From Ligilactobacillus apodemi DSM 16634 = JCM 16172 (GTDB taxonomy: Bacteria > Bacillota > Bacilli > Lactobacillales > Lactobacillaceae), in the NCBI RefSeq assembly GCF_001434405.1, contig NZ_AZFT01000001.1, forward strand, positions 1-64,000: DNA of 64,000 nt, given 5' to 3'. Shown piece after piece: positions 52,775 through 60,352 of the stretch (the stretch's first letter is position 1; each line of letters opens with the position of its first letter). The notes beneath the pieces are model-generated. The model did not search any database. It had not been told where the DNA came from and saw nothing but the letters and a program-made list of their open reading frames with translations. A program made the translations under genes and the position numbers.

Positions 52775-53041
52775 CTACAATTGATGCATTGCCCGATAGA
52801 TTTCTTCATTTTTCAAGTTAATATCAACTTTTAATGCTTGACCTAACTCGGCTAACTTAGTAGCGATCTGCTTAACGTCACTATTTTCAGGTACCATTAC
52901 CGCCATCATCATCGTGAAGTAACCATCTAAGATCGTTTGGCTGATATCTAAAATATTGATTTGTTCTTCGGCTAAAAAGCGGCTGACCTCAGCGACGATC
53001 CCGACTTTATCTTGGCCTACAACTGTTAAAATTGCTTTCAT
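52775..53041 (-). CDS. ACT-domain protein (UPF0237)
   Basis: An 88-residue single ACT domain: KAILTVVGQDKVGIVAEVSRFLAEEQINIL, followed by the QTILDGYFTMMMAV strand. ACT domains usually bind amino acids, and this one probably regulates or partners the adjacent UPF0210 protein. First gene of the two-gene unit. Complete, at the usual size. Confidence 0.9.
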   Translation of the reverse strand: MKAILTVVGQDKVGIVAEVSRFLAEEQINILDISQTILDGYFTMMMAVMVPENSDVKQIATKLAELGQALKVDINLKNEEIYRAMHQL

Positions 53042-53160
53042 ATGTATACACCTCTAAATTTTCAAACCATAAGCAACTACAAATATGACTCTTTTTATCA
53101 ACGTTACATATAATATATAATTAACTTTTTGATTGCGCAATAAGATTGAAAAAAATCTAT

Positions 53161-53180
53161 TGCATTTACATGTAAATGCA
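53161..53180. promoter_or_regulatory. MarR-type operator palindrome upstream of the MFS exporter
   Basis: TGCATTTACATGTAAATGCA is a perfect 20-bp palindrome. It overlaps the -35/spacer of a likely promoter whose -10 is TATTAT at 53183-53188. A second copy, ATGCAAATGCAT at 53197-53208, lies just downstream. It is the likely binding site of the MarR protein encoded after the exporter. Confidence 0.7.
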
Positions 53181-53238
53181 TGTATTATGAAATTAGATGC
53201 AAATGCATACAATTATTTAGTTGGAGGATATGATATCA

Positions 53239-54609
53239 ATGTCTAACATTTCAAAAACGATCGATCCTAAGATTCGGACGATCGTTACTATTCTGCTTTT
53301 ATTTTCATGTTTTGTCAGCTTAGCTAGTCAAACAATGATGGTTACGGCTTTACCCGTGATCGAGCATGAAATGAATACTTCGTTAAATCTCGTTCAATGG
53401 CTCACAACCGGTTATACCTTGATGATCGGGATCATTACGCCCCTTTCATCTAATATGTATGAAAAATTCAAGAATCGAACGATCTTTTTAAGTACGATCG
53501 CAACCTTTATTGTCGGGACTTTGATCGGATGCTTTGCCACAAACTTTTGGATCTTGCTATTAGCTCGCTTGATCCAAGCTTGTGCTGGTGGGATCTTGAT
53601 GTCATTTCAAATGACCACGATGATCTCGATCTATCCTCTCCAAAAACGGGGCACGATCCTAGGAATGTCTAGTTTAGTTATCGCCTTTGGACCTGCGATC
53701 GGACCAACACTTTCTGGTTGGATCATCAATGCCTTTAGCTGGCGTTATATCTTTATCTTTGTTTTACCAATGATGATCATCGTTTGGTTGATCGGTTATT
53801 TCGTCTTTCCTAACTTCACGCAACCAAAAGATATCAAGATCGACTTAACCTCAGTCAGTCTTTCATTAGTTGGGGCAACTTTGACCTTGGCCAGTTTGAC
53901 CTTCTTTGAAACAACACCAATGATTGGTTGGGTCATGTTACTTGTTGGTTTAGGAATCTTGACTGTTTTTGTCAAACGGCAATTAAAACTCAAACAACCA
54001 ATGCTTAAAGTGCAACTCTTTAAGAACCGTTCCTTTAGATTAATGACTTTAGTTGGGATCTGTGCCTTTATGGTGCTTATTGGGACGGAACAAATGTTAC
54101 CAATCTTTACACAAAATGTTTTACATTTAAATAGTATGGTTTCTGGGATGATCCTCTTACCTGGTGCGATTGCTAACGCTTTATGTGCCGCTTTAGTTGG
54201 ACGTCTCTACGACAAACACGGTCCAAAATATTTGATCATCTCTGGTGGGATCTTGATGTTGATTGCTGCCATTCCATTTGTCATGATCTCCAAACAAACA
54301 CCAGTCTGGTTGATCACCGTGGCTTATATGTTACGGATGGTCGGCAATGCACTCGTCTTTTCACCTGCAATGTCTGAAGCCTTTATTGATGTCAAACCAG
54401 ATGAAGTCAGCCACGCAACTGCCTTAAACAACAGCTTACGTCAATCGTTTGGGGCTTCATCGATTACGATTTTAGTTGTTTTAGCTGATCTACCAGCAAG
54501 CTTTGTTTCTGGGATGAGACTTTCGATGTGGACCACGGTCTTATTAGTTTGCTTGATGATGTTTTTCTTCATTCTTTACTTACGCCAAAGTCCACGAAAG
54601 GATGCGTAA
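53239..54609 (+). CDS. MFS drug-resistance exporter (DHA2/EmrB-QacA type)
   Basis: A 456-residue, roughly 14-segment proton-driven exporter, close in type to LmrB/EmrB. Signatures are VQWLTTGYTLMIGIITPLS (about 49-67) and LLARLIQACAGGILMSFQM (about 101-119). Motif C-like FGPAIGPTLSGWIIN (about 149-163) has the antiporter GPxxGG-type pattern. I chose the ATG at 53239, 11 bases after GGAGG; the ATG at 53230 is too close. Three bases separate its stop from the marR start, so both are on one transcript controlled by the palindromic operator. Confidence 0.9.
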   Translation: MSNISKTIDPKIRTIVTILLLFSCFVSLASQTMMVTALPVIEHEMNTSLNLVQWLTTGYTLMIGIITPLSSNMYEKFKNRTIFLSTIATFIVGTLIGCFATNFWILLLARLIQACAGGILMSFQMTTMISIYPLQKRGTILGMSSLVIAFGPAIGPTLSGWIINAFSWRYIFIFVLPMMIIVWLIGYFVFPNFTQPKDIKIDLTSVSLSLVGATLTLASLTFFETTPMIGWVMLLVGLGILTVFVKRQLKLKQPMLKVQLFKNRSFRLMTLVGICAFMVLIGTEQMLPIFTQNVLHLNSMVSGMILLPGAIANALCAALVGRLYDKHGPKYLIISGGILMLIAAIPFVMISKQTPVWLITVAYMLRMVGNALVFSPAMSEAFIDVKPDEVSHATALNNSLRQSFGASSITILVVLADLPASFVSGMRLSMWTTVLLVCLMMFFFILYLRQSPRKDA

Positions 54610-54612
54610 TCT

Positions 54613-55059
54613 ATGCCTCGGATCGACAAAGTAGCTTCTATTTTAAATAATAAACTACGGCGCGAATTGAATTTTTACTTTGAAAAACTCGGGTTAAGTG
54701 AAGCAAATTTCTTTTATCTTGAAATTTTAGCCGAAAAACCAGGGCTCAATCAGGCTTATTTCATCAACTCGCTTCACCGTGAACAAAGCGTCGTGACACG
54801 TCAGATCAATAAGCTCGTCGCTAAAGGTTGGATCAAAAAGACTAAGGCTAAAAATGATCACCGTAATTCCGAGTTGTATTTAACTAAAAAAGGTGAAGAT
54901 ATTTTACCGACCTTACAATTACTTTCAACGCAAATAAGTGATGAAGTTTTAGCCAGCTTGACCCCTGAAGAAGCCGAGACTTTCGCTAGATTATTAAAGA
55001 AAGTTGCCCTAAACTATACCCCGACCGCCGATTCACATGCTCGACATACTAATAATTAA
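54613..55059 (+). CDS. MarR-family transcriptional regulator
   Basis: A 148-residue winged-helix regulator. Helix-turn-helix and wing: LNQAYFINSLHREQSVVTRQINKLVAKGWI, then KAKNDHRNSELYLTKKGEDIL (about 84-104) with the conserved DxR-type wing (NDHR). It follows the MFS gene by three bases and most likely represses it and itself through the palindrome at 53161-53180. The effector is unknown. Confidence 0.9.
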   Translation: MPRIDKVASILNNKLRRELNFYFEKLGLSEANFFYLEILAEKPGLNQAYFINSLHREQSVVTRQINKLVAKGWIKKTKAKNDHRNSELYLTKKGEDILPTLQLLSTQISDEVLASLTPEEAETFARLLKKVALNYTPTADSHARHTNN

Positions 55060-55098
55060 TGTTTTATAATTAAGCTAAATTATTAGGGGGATATTAAA

Positions 55099-56106
55099 AT
55101 GCAAATTCACATTACTAATATATATGGTATGGCCAAAAACTCGACTGCCCGAATCGCCCAAAACATGGTCGCACAAATCGGCAAAGAGTTAGATTTTAAC
55201 GAAATGGGGATCTACTGTTATCGCGATTCTACCGATACGCCTGAGCAATTGAGTGGTCGGCTCGATGGGATCATTGCAGCGCTTGAAGCAGGCGATATCG
55301 TATTTTTCCAATCTCCATCTTGGAATTCACTTAAATTTGACCAGGCTTTACTTTCTCGTATCAGATTGTATCCCGAAGTCAAAGTTATCACGATCATCCA
55401 CGATGTTCGTGCCTTAATGTTTGAAACGAATCGCTACCTTTTAGAGGAAACGATTGCTTTTTATAACCGGGCAGATTTCTTGATCGTACCCTCACAAAAT
55501 ATGTACGACTTTTTATGTGAGCATGGGTTAACGGTCAAAAAATATCTCGTACAACATCTGTGGGATCAACCAGTTGATCCTTTAACCTTATATGATAGTC
55601 CTACACAAAAAGTGTTGAATTTTGCCGGTGATCCCCAAAAATTCACCTTTGTTAATGACTGGAACTACGACTTACCGCTTCATTTATTTGCTAAAGATGC
55701 TCCCGATCCTAAACCGGCTAACTTGATCCATGAAGGCTGGAAAAACTCACAAGAGTTACTAACTCAACTTTCTAAAAATGGGGGCTTTGGTCTGGTTTGG
55801 AATGACGGTGGTTATACGTTTGAATACACTTCAAAATATATTGCTTTTAAATTAGGAACTTACTTGGCAGCTGGCCTTCCTGTGATCGTTCCTAAGGGTA
55901 TCTCAAATGAAGAGTTGATTTTGAAAAATAACCTGGGTTTTGTAGTTGAGACGATCGATGAAGCGATTCAAAAAATCGCTGAACAATCCCCCGCAGATTA
56001 TGCTCAGATGAAAGCTGATACGAAAAAATTTGCTAAATTATTACAAAATGGCTACTTTACGCGTCGTTCTTTAACAGACGCCATTTATCAAGTACTCCAA
56101 AAATAA
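55099..56106 (+). CDS. Galactofuranosyltransferase-like sugar transferase
   Basis: A 335-residue GT-B-like protein of the same family as the genes at 30750-31796 and 31789-32814. Shared blocks include GDIVFFQSPSWNSLKFD, VITIIHDVRALMFETN (about 94-109), LNFAGDPQKFTF, GGFGLVWND and GTYLAAGLPVIVPKGIS (about 253-269). It lies alone among backbone genes, with GGGGG-containing ribosome site and a strong terminator after it. Likely role: adding a hexose to a cell-surface glycan or a glycolipid. Confidence 0.75.
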   Translation: MQIHITNIYGMAKNSTARIAQNMVAQIGKELDFNEMGIYCYRDSTDTPEQLSGRLDGIIAALEAGDIVFFQSPSWNSLKFDQALLSRIRLYPEVKVITIIHDVRALMFETNRYLLEETIAFYNRADFLIVPSQNMYDFLCEHGLTVKKYLVQHLWDQPVDPLTLYDSPTQKVLNFAGDPQKFTFVNDWNYDLPLHLFAKDAPDPKPANLIHEGWKNSQELLTQLSKNGGFGLVWNDGGYTFEYTSKYIAFKLGTYLAAGLPVIVPKGISNEELILKNNLGFVVETIDEAIQKIAEQSPADYAQMKADTKKFAKLLQNGYFTRRSLTDAIYQVLQK

Positions 56107-56110
56107 TCAC

Positions 56111-56148
56111 AAAAAGCGTCTTTGCAAAAATGCAAAGACGCTTTTCTT
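56111..56148. terminator. Bidirectional terminator
   Basis: AAAAGCGTCTTTGCA (56112-56126) pairs perfectly with TGCAAAGACGCTTTT (56131-56145) around a four-base loop, between convergent genes. Confidence 0.95.
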
Positions 56149-56150
56149 TA

Positions 56151-56879
56151 TCAATTATCTCTTAAGCGGTATAGCCGTGCTGGTCGTCCGGGTGACTTTT
56201 GCATGGCTTGACCCACATCCTCAAATAGCTTTTGATGTGTCTTTTTAAAGTTTGAATTATCGATTTGATTGAGATGCAACATCAAAAACGGCGCATAAAC
56301 ACTGCGCGCTTCACGTAAAGTAAAAACCGGTCCTAAAATCTTTAGGATCTCAGGGCGACAATGGAGACTCTTTTTTACTTGCAAACAAGCTCGCTGTAAG
56401 ATCAAATCATCATCTAAGAATAACGCTTGTTCAGATAAGCCGTATTGATGATATTTTGACTCATTCGTCGTTCGTGGCAAAGTAAGTCGTTCATCATCTT
56501 TTTTGAAGTAGTAGTCTTCGGCTGCTGATTCTAAGGTAAAAAAGTCCATTCCTTTTCTTGATAACTCAGGAAATTCAGGTAGGTATGTCATATACGCCAA
56601 AGTAATGGTTCTTTCGCCATCAATTTGACGTTCTGGATGCGTTAAAGTATATAATTGTTCAACATTTTCCCGTGCAACTTTTTGTCCTGTTAGTTTTTCA
56701 GTTAATTGAATAATGGCCTTGGGTGCATCACCTTCAGTTAACAATTCTGTTTTAGGTAACGTCCACCCATTATCCTTTAAGAGTAAGATCTTAACACTTG
56801 CGGTCTTGCGCTCATAGCACCAGATCACATTTACTAAATCCAATTTAACTGGCATGGGGGTAGTCTGAATGTTACTCAT
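56151..56879 (-). CDS. NrtR-like regulator: Nudix-fold domain with winged helix
   Basis: A 242-residue protein with an N-terminal Nudix-fold (about 12-140) and a C-terminal winged helix. The Nudix box is eroded: the usual G-x5-E-x7-REUxEE pattern reads DAPKAIIQLTEKLTG, without the catalytic glutamates, so hydrolysis is unlikely. The C-terminus (FTLREARSVYAPFL, NFKKTH, then RPARLYRLR) matches the DNA-binding part of NrtR-type repressors, which sense ADP-ribose in NAD metabolism. The ATG at 56879 has GGAGG eight bases upstream; the frame extends five codons further. Divergent from the unknown gene at 56971. Target genes are not evident here. Confidence 0.8.
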   Translation of the reverse strand: MSNIQTTPMPVKLDLVNVIWCYERKTASVKILLLKDNGWTLPKTELLTEGDAPKAIIQLTEKLTGQKVARENVEQLYTLTHPERQIDGERTITLAYMTYLPEFPELSRKGMDFFTLESAAEDYYFKKDDERLTLPRTTNESKYHQYGLSEQALFLDDDLILQRACLQVKKSLHCRPEILKILGPVFTLREARSVYAPFLMLHLNQIDNSNFKKTHQKLFEDVGQAMQKSPGRPARLYRLRDN

Positions 56880-56970
56880 AGTTATTACCTCCAAAGATTA
56901 ATCTTTCTCTATTAAATCTGTCTATCCTTGCTTATAATGAAACTAAATCATATTTAGGAGGTCTGATTTC

Positions 56971-57312
56971 ATGTTTCATTTGATTCCAGATAATCTAGCT
57001 CAAGTATCCGAAAAATTAGCTTGGCTTCAAGCAAACGGCTATGAAAACTCTACCCGTACAAGCGTCATCAATGATATGACTAAAGACGGCGTACAAGATA
57101 TGCTCGATACCGCACTTGAAGGTCCATATTGGGGGACTGGTTGGGAAAAAGTAGGTCAAGTTCTAGCGATCACCGGTGCTACAGGCGAAACAGTCGCCAA
57201 AGTATATCCGCGCAAAGGGTTTGATTCATTCGAGGCTGATCTCGAAAATAACGATATTCTCTATTGGCGTAACCTTTCTGCCCAAGTAGGGACCGCTATT
57301 GGAAATGATTAG
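56971..57312 (+). CDS. Small protein of unknown function
   Basis: A 113-residue protein that I do not recognise. It is acidic and probably soluble, with no signal peptide or membrane segment. It has two aromatic-rich patches (GPYWGTGWEKVG about 51-62; ILYWRNL near 96). GGAGG lies eight bases before the ATG, so translation is likely. It is divergent from the NrtR-like gene with only 91 bases between starts, which makes it a candidate target of that regulator. Confidence 0.75.
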   Translation: MFHLIPDNLAQVSEKLAWLQANGYENSTRTSVINDMTKDGVQDMLDTALEGPYWGTGWEKVGQVLAITGATGETVAKVYPRKGFDSFEADLENNDILYWRNLSAQVGTAIGND

Positions 57313-57528
57313 CATCACTCCATAATTTTCAACTTAGCATATCTTAAAAGATTAAACTAGTGGGTAACATTCATTAACTTTGATACACCCGCTTCCAACC
57401 CTTGAAAACGTTGTATTTTTGACAGTTATTAAGATTTGTTTAACATTGATTTTCTGAAAATCTCCTTGCATTCGTGATTTACTATGTGTAAAATGATAAG
57501 TAATTTTTCAAGGAGGGTTTAGAATACC
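57313..57528. other. Intergenic region before the 81-residue gene
   Basis: 216 bases without a gene. The promoter of the downstream small gene lies at 57466-57494. A TGAAAACGTTGTAT at 57403-57416 resembles a cre site at 12 of 14 positions but is far from that start. No terminator is obvious after the upstream gene. Confidence 0.4.
57466..57494 (+). promoter_or_regulatory. Promoter of the 81-residue small-protein gene
   Basis: TTGCAT (57466-57471) and TAAAAT (57489-57494) separated by exactly 17 bases, 34 bases before the ATG. Confidence 0.6.
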
Positions 57529-57774
57529 ATGGTTAAATTTAGACGTGTTCCTGCATTTGACACAAACAACATGCCTAATAAATCTGAGATCGTTAAAAAA
57601 GACATCCAGATTTCTGGTCATATGATCAAAAATGTGCCAGTTCAGCTTGATGATTCGCAGTCTGAAGAAATCAGTTATCTTATTTCAGACCCTATCTTCA
57701 AGCGCCTTTACGATTTTATTCGTAAAAGTGCAGCTAATGCAGAACTCGATTTTGACAACTTGATAACTAAATAA
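57529..57774 (+). CDS. Small protein of unknown function
   Basis: An 81-residue protein that I do not recognise. It starts MVKFRRVPAFDTNN and ends in a helical acidic part (FKRLYDFIRKSAANAELDFDNLI). No membrane segment. AAGGAGG lies 12 bases before the ATG and a good sigma-A-type promoter precedes it, so it is probably expressed. Monocistronic. Cytosolic by default. Confidence 0.7.
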   Translation: MVKFRRVPAFDTNNMPNKSEIVKKDIQISGHMIKNVPVQLDDSQSEEISYLISDPIFKRLYDFIRKSAANAELDFDNLITK

Positions 57775-57922
57775 ATTCGATAATTACCGACTATCGCTAA
57801 ATGGGCTTGCTCTTTTAGGCGGTAGTCTTTTTGTATTTCCTGGGTTATTTGGTTAACATTGAAAGAAATAAACCATTTTCAAACACCCAAGAAAAAAGTT
57901 GAAAACAACATTTTTTGCATCT

Positions 57923-57960
57923 AAAAACGCTAGGAAATCAGCTCTCCTAGCGTTTTTGTT
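57923..57960 (-). terminator. Terminator after the DUF4767 lipoprotein gene
   Basis: AACGCTAGGA (57926-57935) pairs with TCCTAGCGTT (57945-57954); Ts follow on the minus strand. Confidence 0.85.
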
Positions 57961-57964
57961 TTTA

Positions 57965-59092
57965 TTAATAAATCAAATCATCATATTTTACGTTTGCTTG
58001 TTGGCGTGCCAACTCCTCACTTTGGTAATAGACAGTATCAGTCCAAGCACCAGCACCAAATCCGGTCACTAAAACTGGTTGATCAGTTCCATTGATGTTT
58101 TCCGTGTGAGCACCATAGTAACTACCTGCACCGGCCATCTGATACCAACTACGCACATTAAGATATTCTATCCCATTTACATTTGCTAGTTCTGCGGTTC
58201 CCCAATTTTGTGTTTTTTCCAACTCTTCCTGCGTAGGTGGGTAATGACGATCACCTGCATTATACAGTTCAATTGTAGTAGTTTCACCTTCAGCTGAGAC
58301 ACGGACGATCTCATGGTCGCTGATCGTATATTTGGTCAAGCGCCCTTGATTGATTGCATACCATGTTCCCTGGAGTGCTTGTGGAATTGTAAAGTACCCG
58401 TCACGACCATCAGTTGTGGGACCATTTGTAGAACTGGAGCTAGAACTAGCGCTATCTGCCGAACTTGATGCTGAGCTTGCAGCTGAACTCGAACTTGCTG
58501 CAGATGAGCTAGTTGAACTTGCTACGCTCGCTTTTTCACCATTAAAAATCGCCGTAAAGCCCGCACGCAAAGTCTTATTTTGCGTTTCACTCCAAGTATT
58601 GGTTGCACTTGTAGTTTCATTGACTAAAACGACTGGCTTACCATCTTTAATCGCAAAGGCATACGTAATGCTACCACCACTTGACTTATCATAGTTATAC
58701 AAGGCAACGACATTATAGCCCGCTTTTCCTTGCCCTTTTGGTGACCAAGTTAGCTTGGCACTTGAGCCACTGACTGTTGCTGTTTTTAAATCAGTTGGAT
58801 AGCTTAGACCAGTACTGGTTTTAAGCTCATTTTTCCCATCATAACTCGCATAACTTTGCTTCATCGTTTGTTGCCACTGTTTCATAAAAGTGGCTAACTC
58901 TTTATTCTGTGCGCTCGTCCAAACTGCCAAAGTAGTACTCTTAGCCTTTGAACGACTCGAAGAACTCTTGGTTGTTTTTGAGCTCGTAGCTTCACTGGTG
59001 GATGAGGCGGTCTTTGTTTGCGCTTGTTTAGTCCCACAGCCAGCTAAAAGAAGCGTAATTCCTACTACCCCTACGATCACCTTTTTATCCAT
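57965..59092 (-). CDS. DUF4767-containing lipoprotein
   Basis: A 375-residue exported lipoprotein. The signal peptide ends with the lipobox LLAGC (Cys19), followed by a Thr/Ser/Lys-rich spacer. The DUF4767 domain (about 56-185) starts WTSAQNKELATFMKQWQQTM and contains YNVVALYNYDKSSGG. A serine/alanine low-complexity linker lies at about 193-225. A second, unnamed domain with GYFTIPQALQGTWYAI and YLNVRSWYQMAGAGSYYG follows. Common in lactobacilli; function unknown. It is 19 bases downstream of queH on the same strand. Confidence 0.85.
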   Translation of the reverse strand: MDKKVIVGVVGITLLLAGCGTKQAQTKTASSTSEATSSKTTKSSSSRSKAKSTTLAVWTSAQNKELATFMKQWQQTMKQSYASYDGKNELKTSTGLSYPTDLKTATVSGSSAKLTWSPKGQGKAGYNVVALYNYDKSSGGSITYAFAIKDGKPVVLVNETTSATNTWSETQNKTLRAGFTAIFNGEKASVASSTSSSAASSSSAASSASSSADSASSSSSSTNGPTTDGRDGYFTIPQALQGTWYAINQGRLTKYTISDHEIVRVSAEGETTTIELYNAGDRHYPPTQEELEKTQNWGTAELANVNGIEYLNVRSWYQMAGAGSYYGAHTENINGTDQPVLVTGFGAGAWTDTVYYQSEELARQQANVKYDDLIY

Positions 59093-59111
59093 CGGTATTT
59101 CCCCCTAACTG

Positions 59112-59879
59112 CTAAACCTCTTTGCCATTGATTTGAAAGACGATTCCAGGAAATTCAGCTGCGCCGTCTTTTCCTTCCATAAATTCCAAGGCATCGCGAC
59201 GTGTTTGTGAAAGATCAACGCCTTGTTGCTTTGCGGCAAAAATACACCCACAGTAACATTGCCGATAAATATCATATTCCTTACACATTTCTACCGAGCG
59301 CCGGTAACCATTGCCCTTTTTGAAATCACTTGGTAAGTAATTGACATCATAAAAGCGTTGGATCTCGATCCCGACTGAGTTGATCGTTTGTGAATTTTTG
59401 TGCGGACTGATCGTAAGCGCACTGCCAAAATAATCAAAGCCTAATTCAACTGCTTTTTTAGCTACCATATCTAACCGATAATCAAAACATGCCCGACAAC
59501 GATCGCCACCTTCAGGCTCTTTTTCTAACCCACGGACCGCTTGAAAGTATTCTTGCGGTTTATATGGTGCAGCGATAAAACGCACATTATTGCCCGTTTT
59601 TTCATTAAAATCATGAATAAACTTTTGTTGAACATATTCGCGCCGTTGATATTCAGCGCGCGGATGAATATTTGAATTTGCAAAATAAATCGTTACATCT
59701 GCAAATCCCGTCATGCGTTCAAGCGTTGTCGTACTACAAGGTGCACAGCATGAATGCAATAAAATTTGGGGCCGTACTTGATCTTTTTGCCAAGTATCGA
59801 CCATCTTCATCATTACTTTATCGTAATTGATCTTTTGGTTGAGATTCATTTTAGCTAAAATCTCTTGGAGATCGATCAA
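59112..59879 (-). CDS. queH: Epoxyqueuosine reductase QueH
   Basis: A 255-residue DUF208 enzyme performing the last step of queuosine tRNA modification, reducing epoxyqueuosine. The metal/iron-sulfur cysteines are HSCCAPCST (Cys44, 45, 48), GDRCRACFDYRLD (about 158-170) and QCYCGCIF (near 214). It starts with a TTG at 59877-59879, supported by AAGG; the first ATG (codon 11) is less well placed. In lactobacilli lacking de novo queuosine synthesis this enzyme is often kept for salvage. Probably co-transcribed with the lipoprotein gene downstream. Cytosolic. Confidence 0.9.
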   Translation of the reverse strand: MIDLQEILAKMNLNQKINYDKVMMKMVDTWQKDQVRPQILLHSCCAPCSTTTLERMTGFADVTIYFANSNIHPRAEYQRREYVQQKFIHDFNEKTGNNVRFIAAPYKPQEYFQAVRGLEKEPEGGDRCRACFDYRLDMVAKKAVELGFDYFGSALTISPHKNSQTINSVGIEIQRFYDVNYLPSDFKKGNGYRRSVEMCKEYDIYRQCYCGCIFAAKQQGVDLSQTRRDALEFMEGKDGAAEFPGIVFQINGKEV

Positions 59880-59966
59880 AACACTTGCCTTCTTTCCCTA
59901 TTTTCTCTAATTTACAGTATAGCACAATTTCTATCGTGTATAATGTTTTTAGAAATGAGGGATCTT

Positions 59967-60209
59967 ATGCAAAAATATCAGGTTAAATTGCCACTTTATG
60001 CGCTTATTCTGACACTTATCACGCTCATCATCGGCGGGATCTTGATTGCTTGTGTGCTAGCTCATAGTGCAAAAATATTGTTATTGTTCCTATTTTTACT
60101 GCTGTTTTTTGCCGTAAGTTCATTGATCAGCGTGCTCGTGATGTTGCTTCTTCCGCGGCTAGAAAAGTTATTGGCTAAAAAGCGGCGTAAAAAGAAACAA
60201 CAAGACTAA
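59967..60209 (+). CDS. Small two-segment membrane protein
   Basis: An 80-residue protein with two membrane helices (about 9-30 and 35-60) and a strongly basic C-terminal tail (KKRRKKKQQD). GAGGGA lies seven bases before the ATG; a longer in-frame reading would run over the queH start. I do not recognise a family. It is divergent from queH. Confidence 0.6.
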   Translation: MQKYQVKLPLYALILTLITLIIGGILIACVLAHSAKILLLFLFLLLFFAVSSLISVLVMLLLPRLEKLLAKKRRKKKQQD

Positions 60210-60215
60210 CATTTT

Positions 60216-60242
60216 GAGCTTTTCTAGTTAAAATAAAAGCTC
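60216..60242 (+). terminator. Weak terminator after the small membrane-protein gene
   Basis: GAGCTTTT pairs with AAAAGCTC around an 11-base loop. The following sequence is TAATTAT, so the T tract is poor. Confidence 0.35.
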
Positions 60243-60269
60243 TAATTATCGAAGAATTTTAATTTTATT

Positions 60270-60298
60270 TTCATAATTCTCCTAAAGAGTGCTATAAT
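60270..60298 (+). promoter_or_regulatory. Promoter of ilvE
   Basis: TTCATA (60270-60275) and TATAAT (60293-60298) with a 17-base spacer, 55 bases before the ATG. GAGGAGG precedes the start codon. No T-box or leader peptide is seen in the short leader. Confidence 0.6.
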
Positions 60299-60352
60299 CC
60301 ATGTAAGGCAAATTTTAAACGCCAGATTTTAAAGTACTGAGGAGGAATTTTT

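Noticed and set aside
53131-53150. ATTGCGCAAT palindrome as a separate operator
   Set aside because: Ten bases only, and it lies upstream of the -35 of the MFS promoter; chance is likely in AT-rich sequence.
57403-57416. cre-like sequence (CcpA site)
   Set aside because: Matches at 12 of 14 positions but is more than 110 bases from any start and not near a promoter.
58430-58520. Repetitive Ser/Ala codons as a DNA repeat element
   Set aside because: It is a coding low-complexity linker of the lipoprotein, in frame on the minus strand; no repeat outside it.
60240-60352. Attenuator leader before ilvE
   Set aside because: The leader is only about 45 bases after the likely transcription start and has no small frame rich in Leu/Ile/Val and no terminator with T tract.
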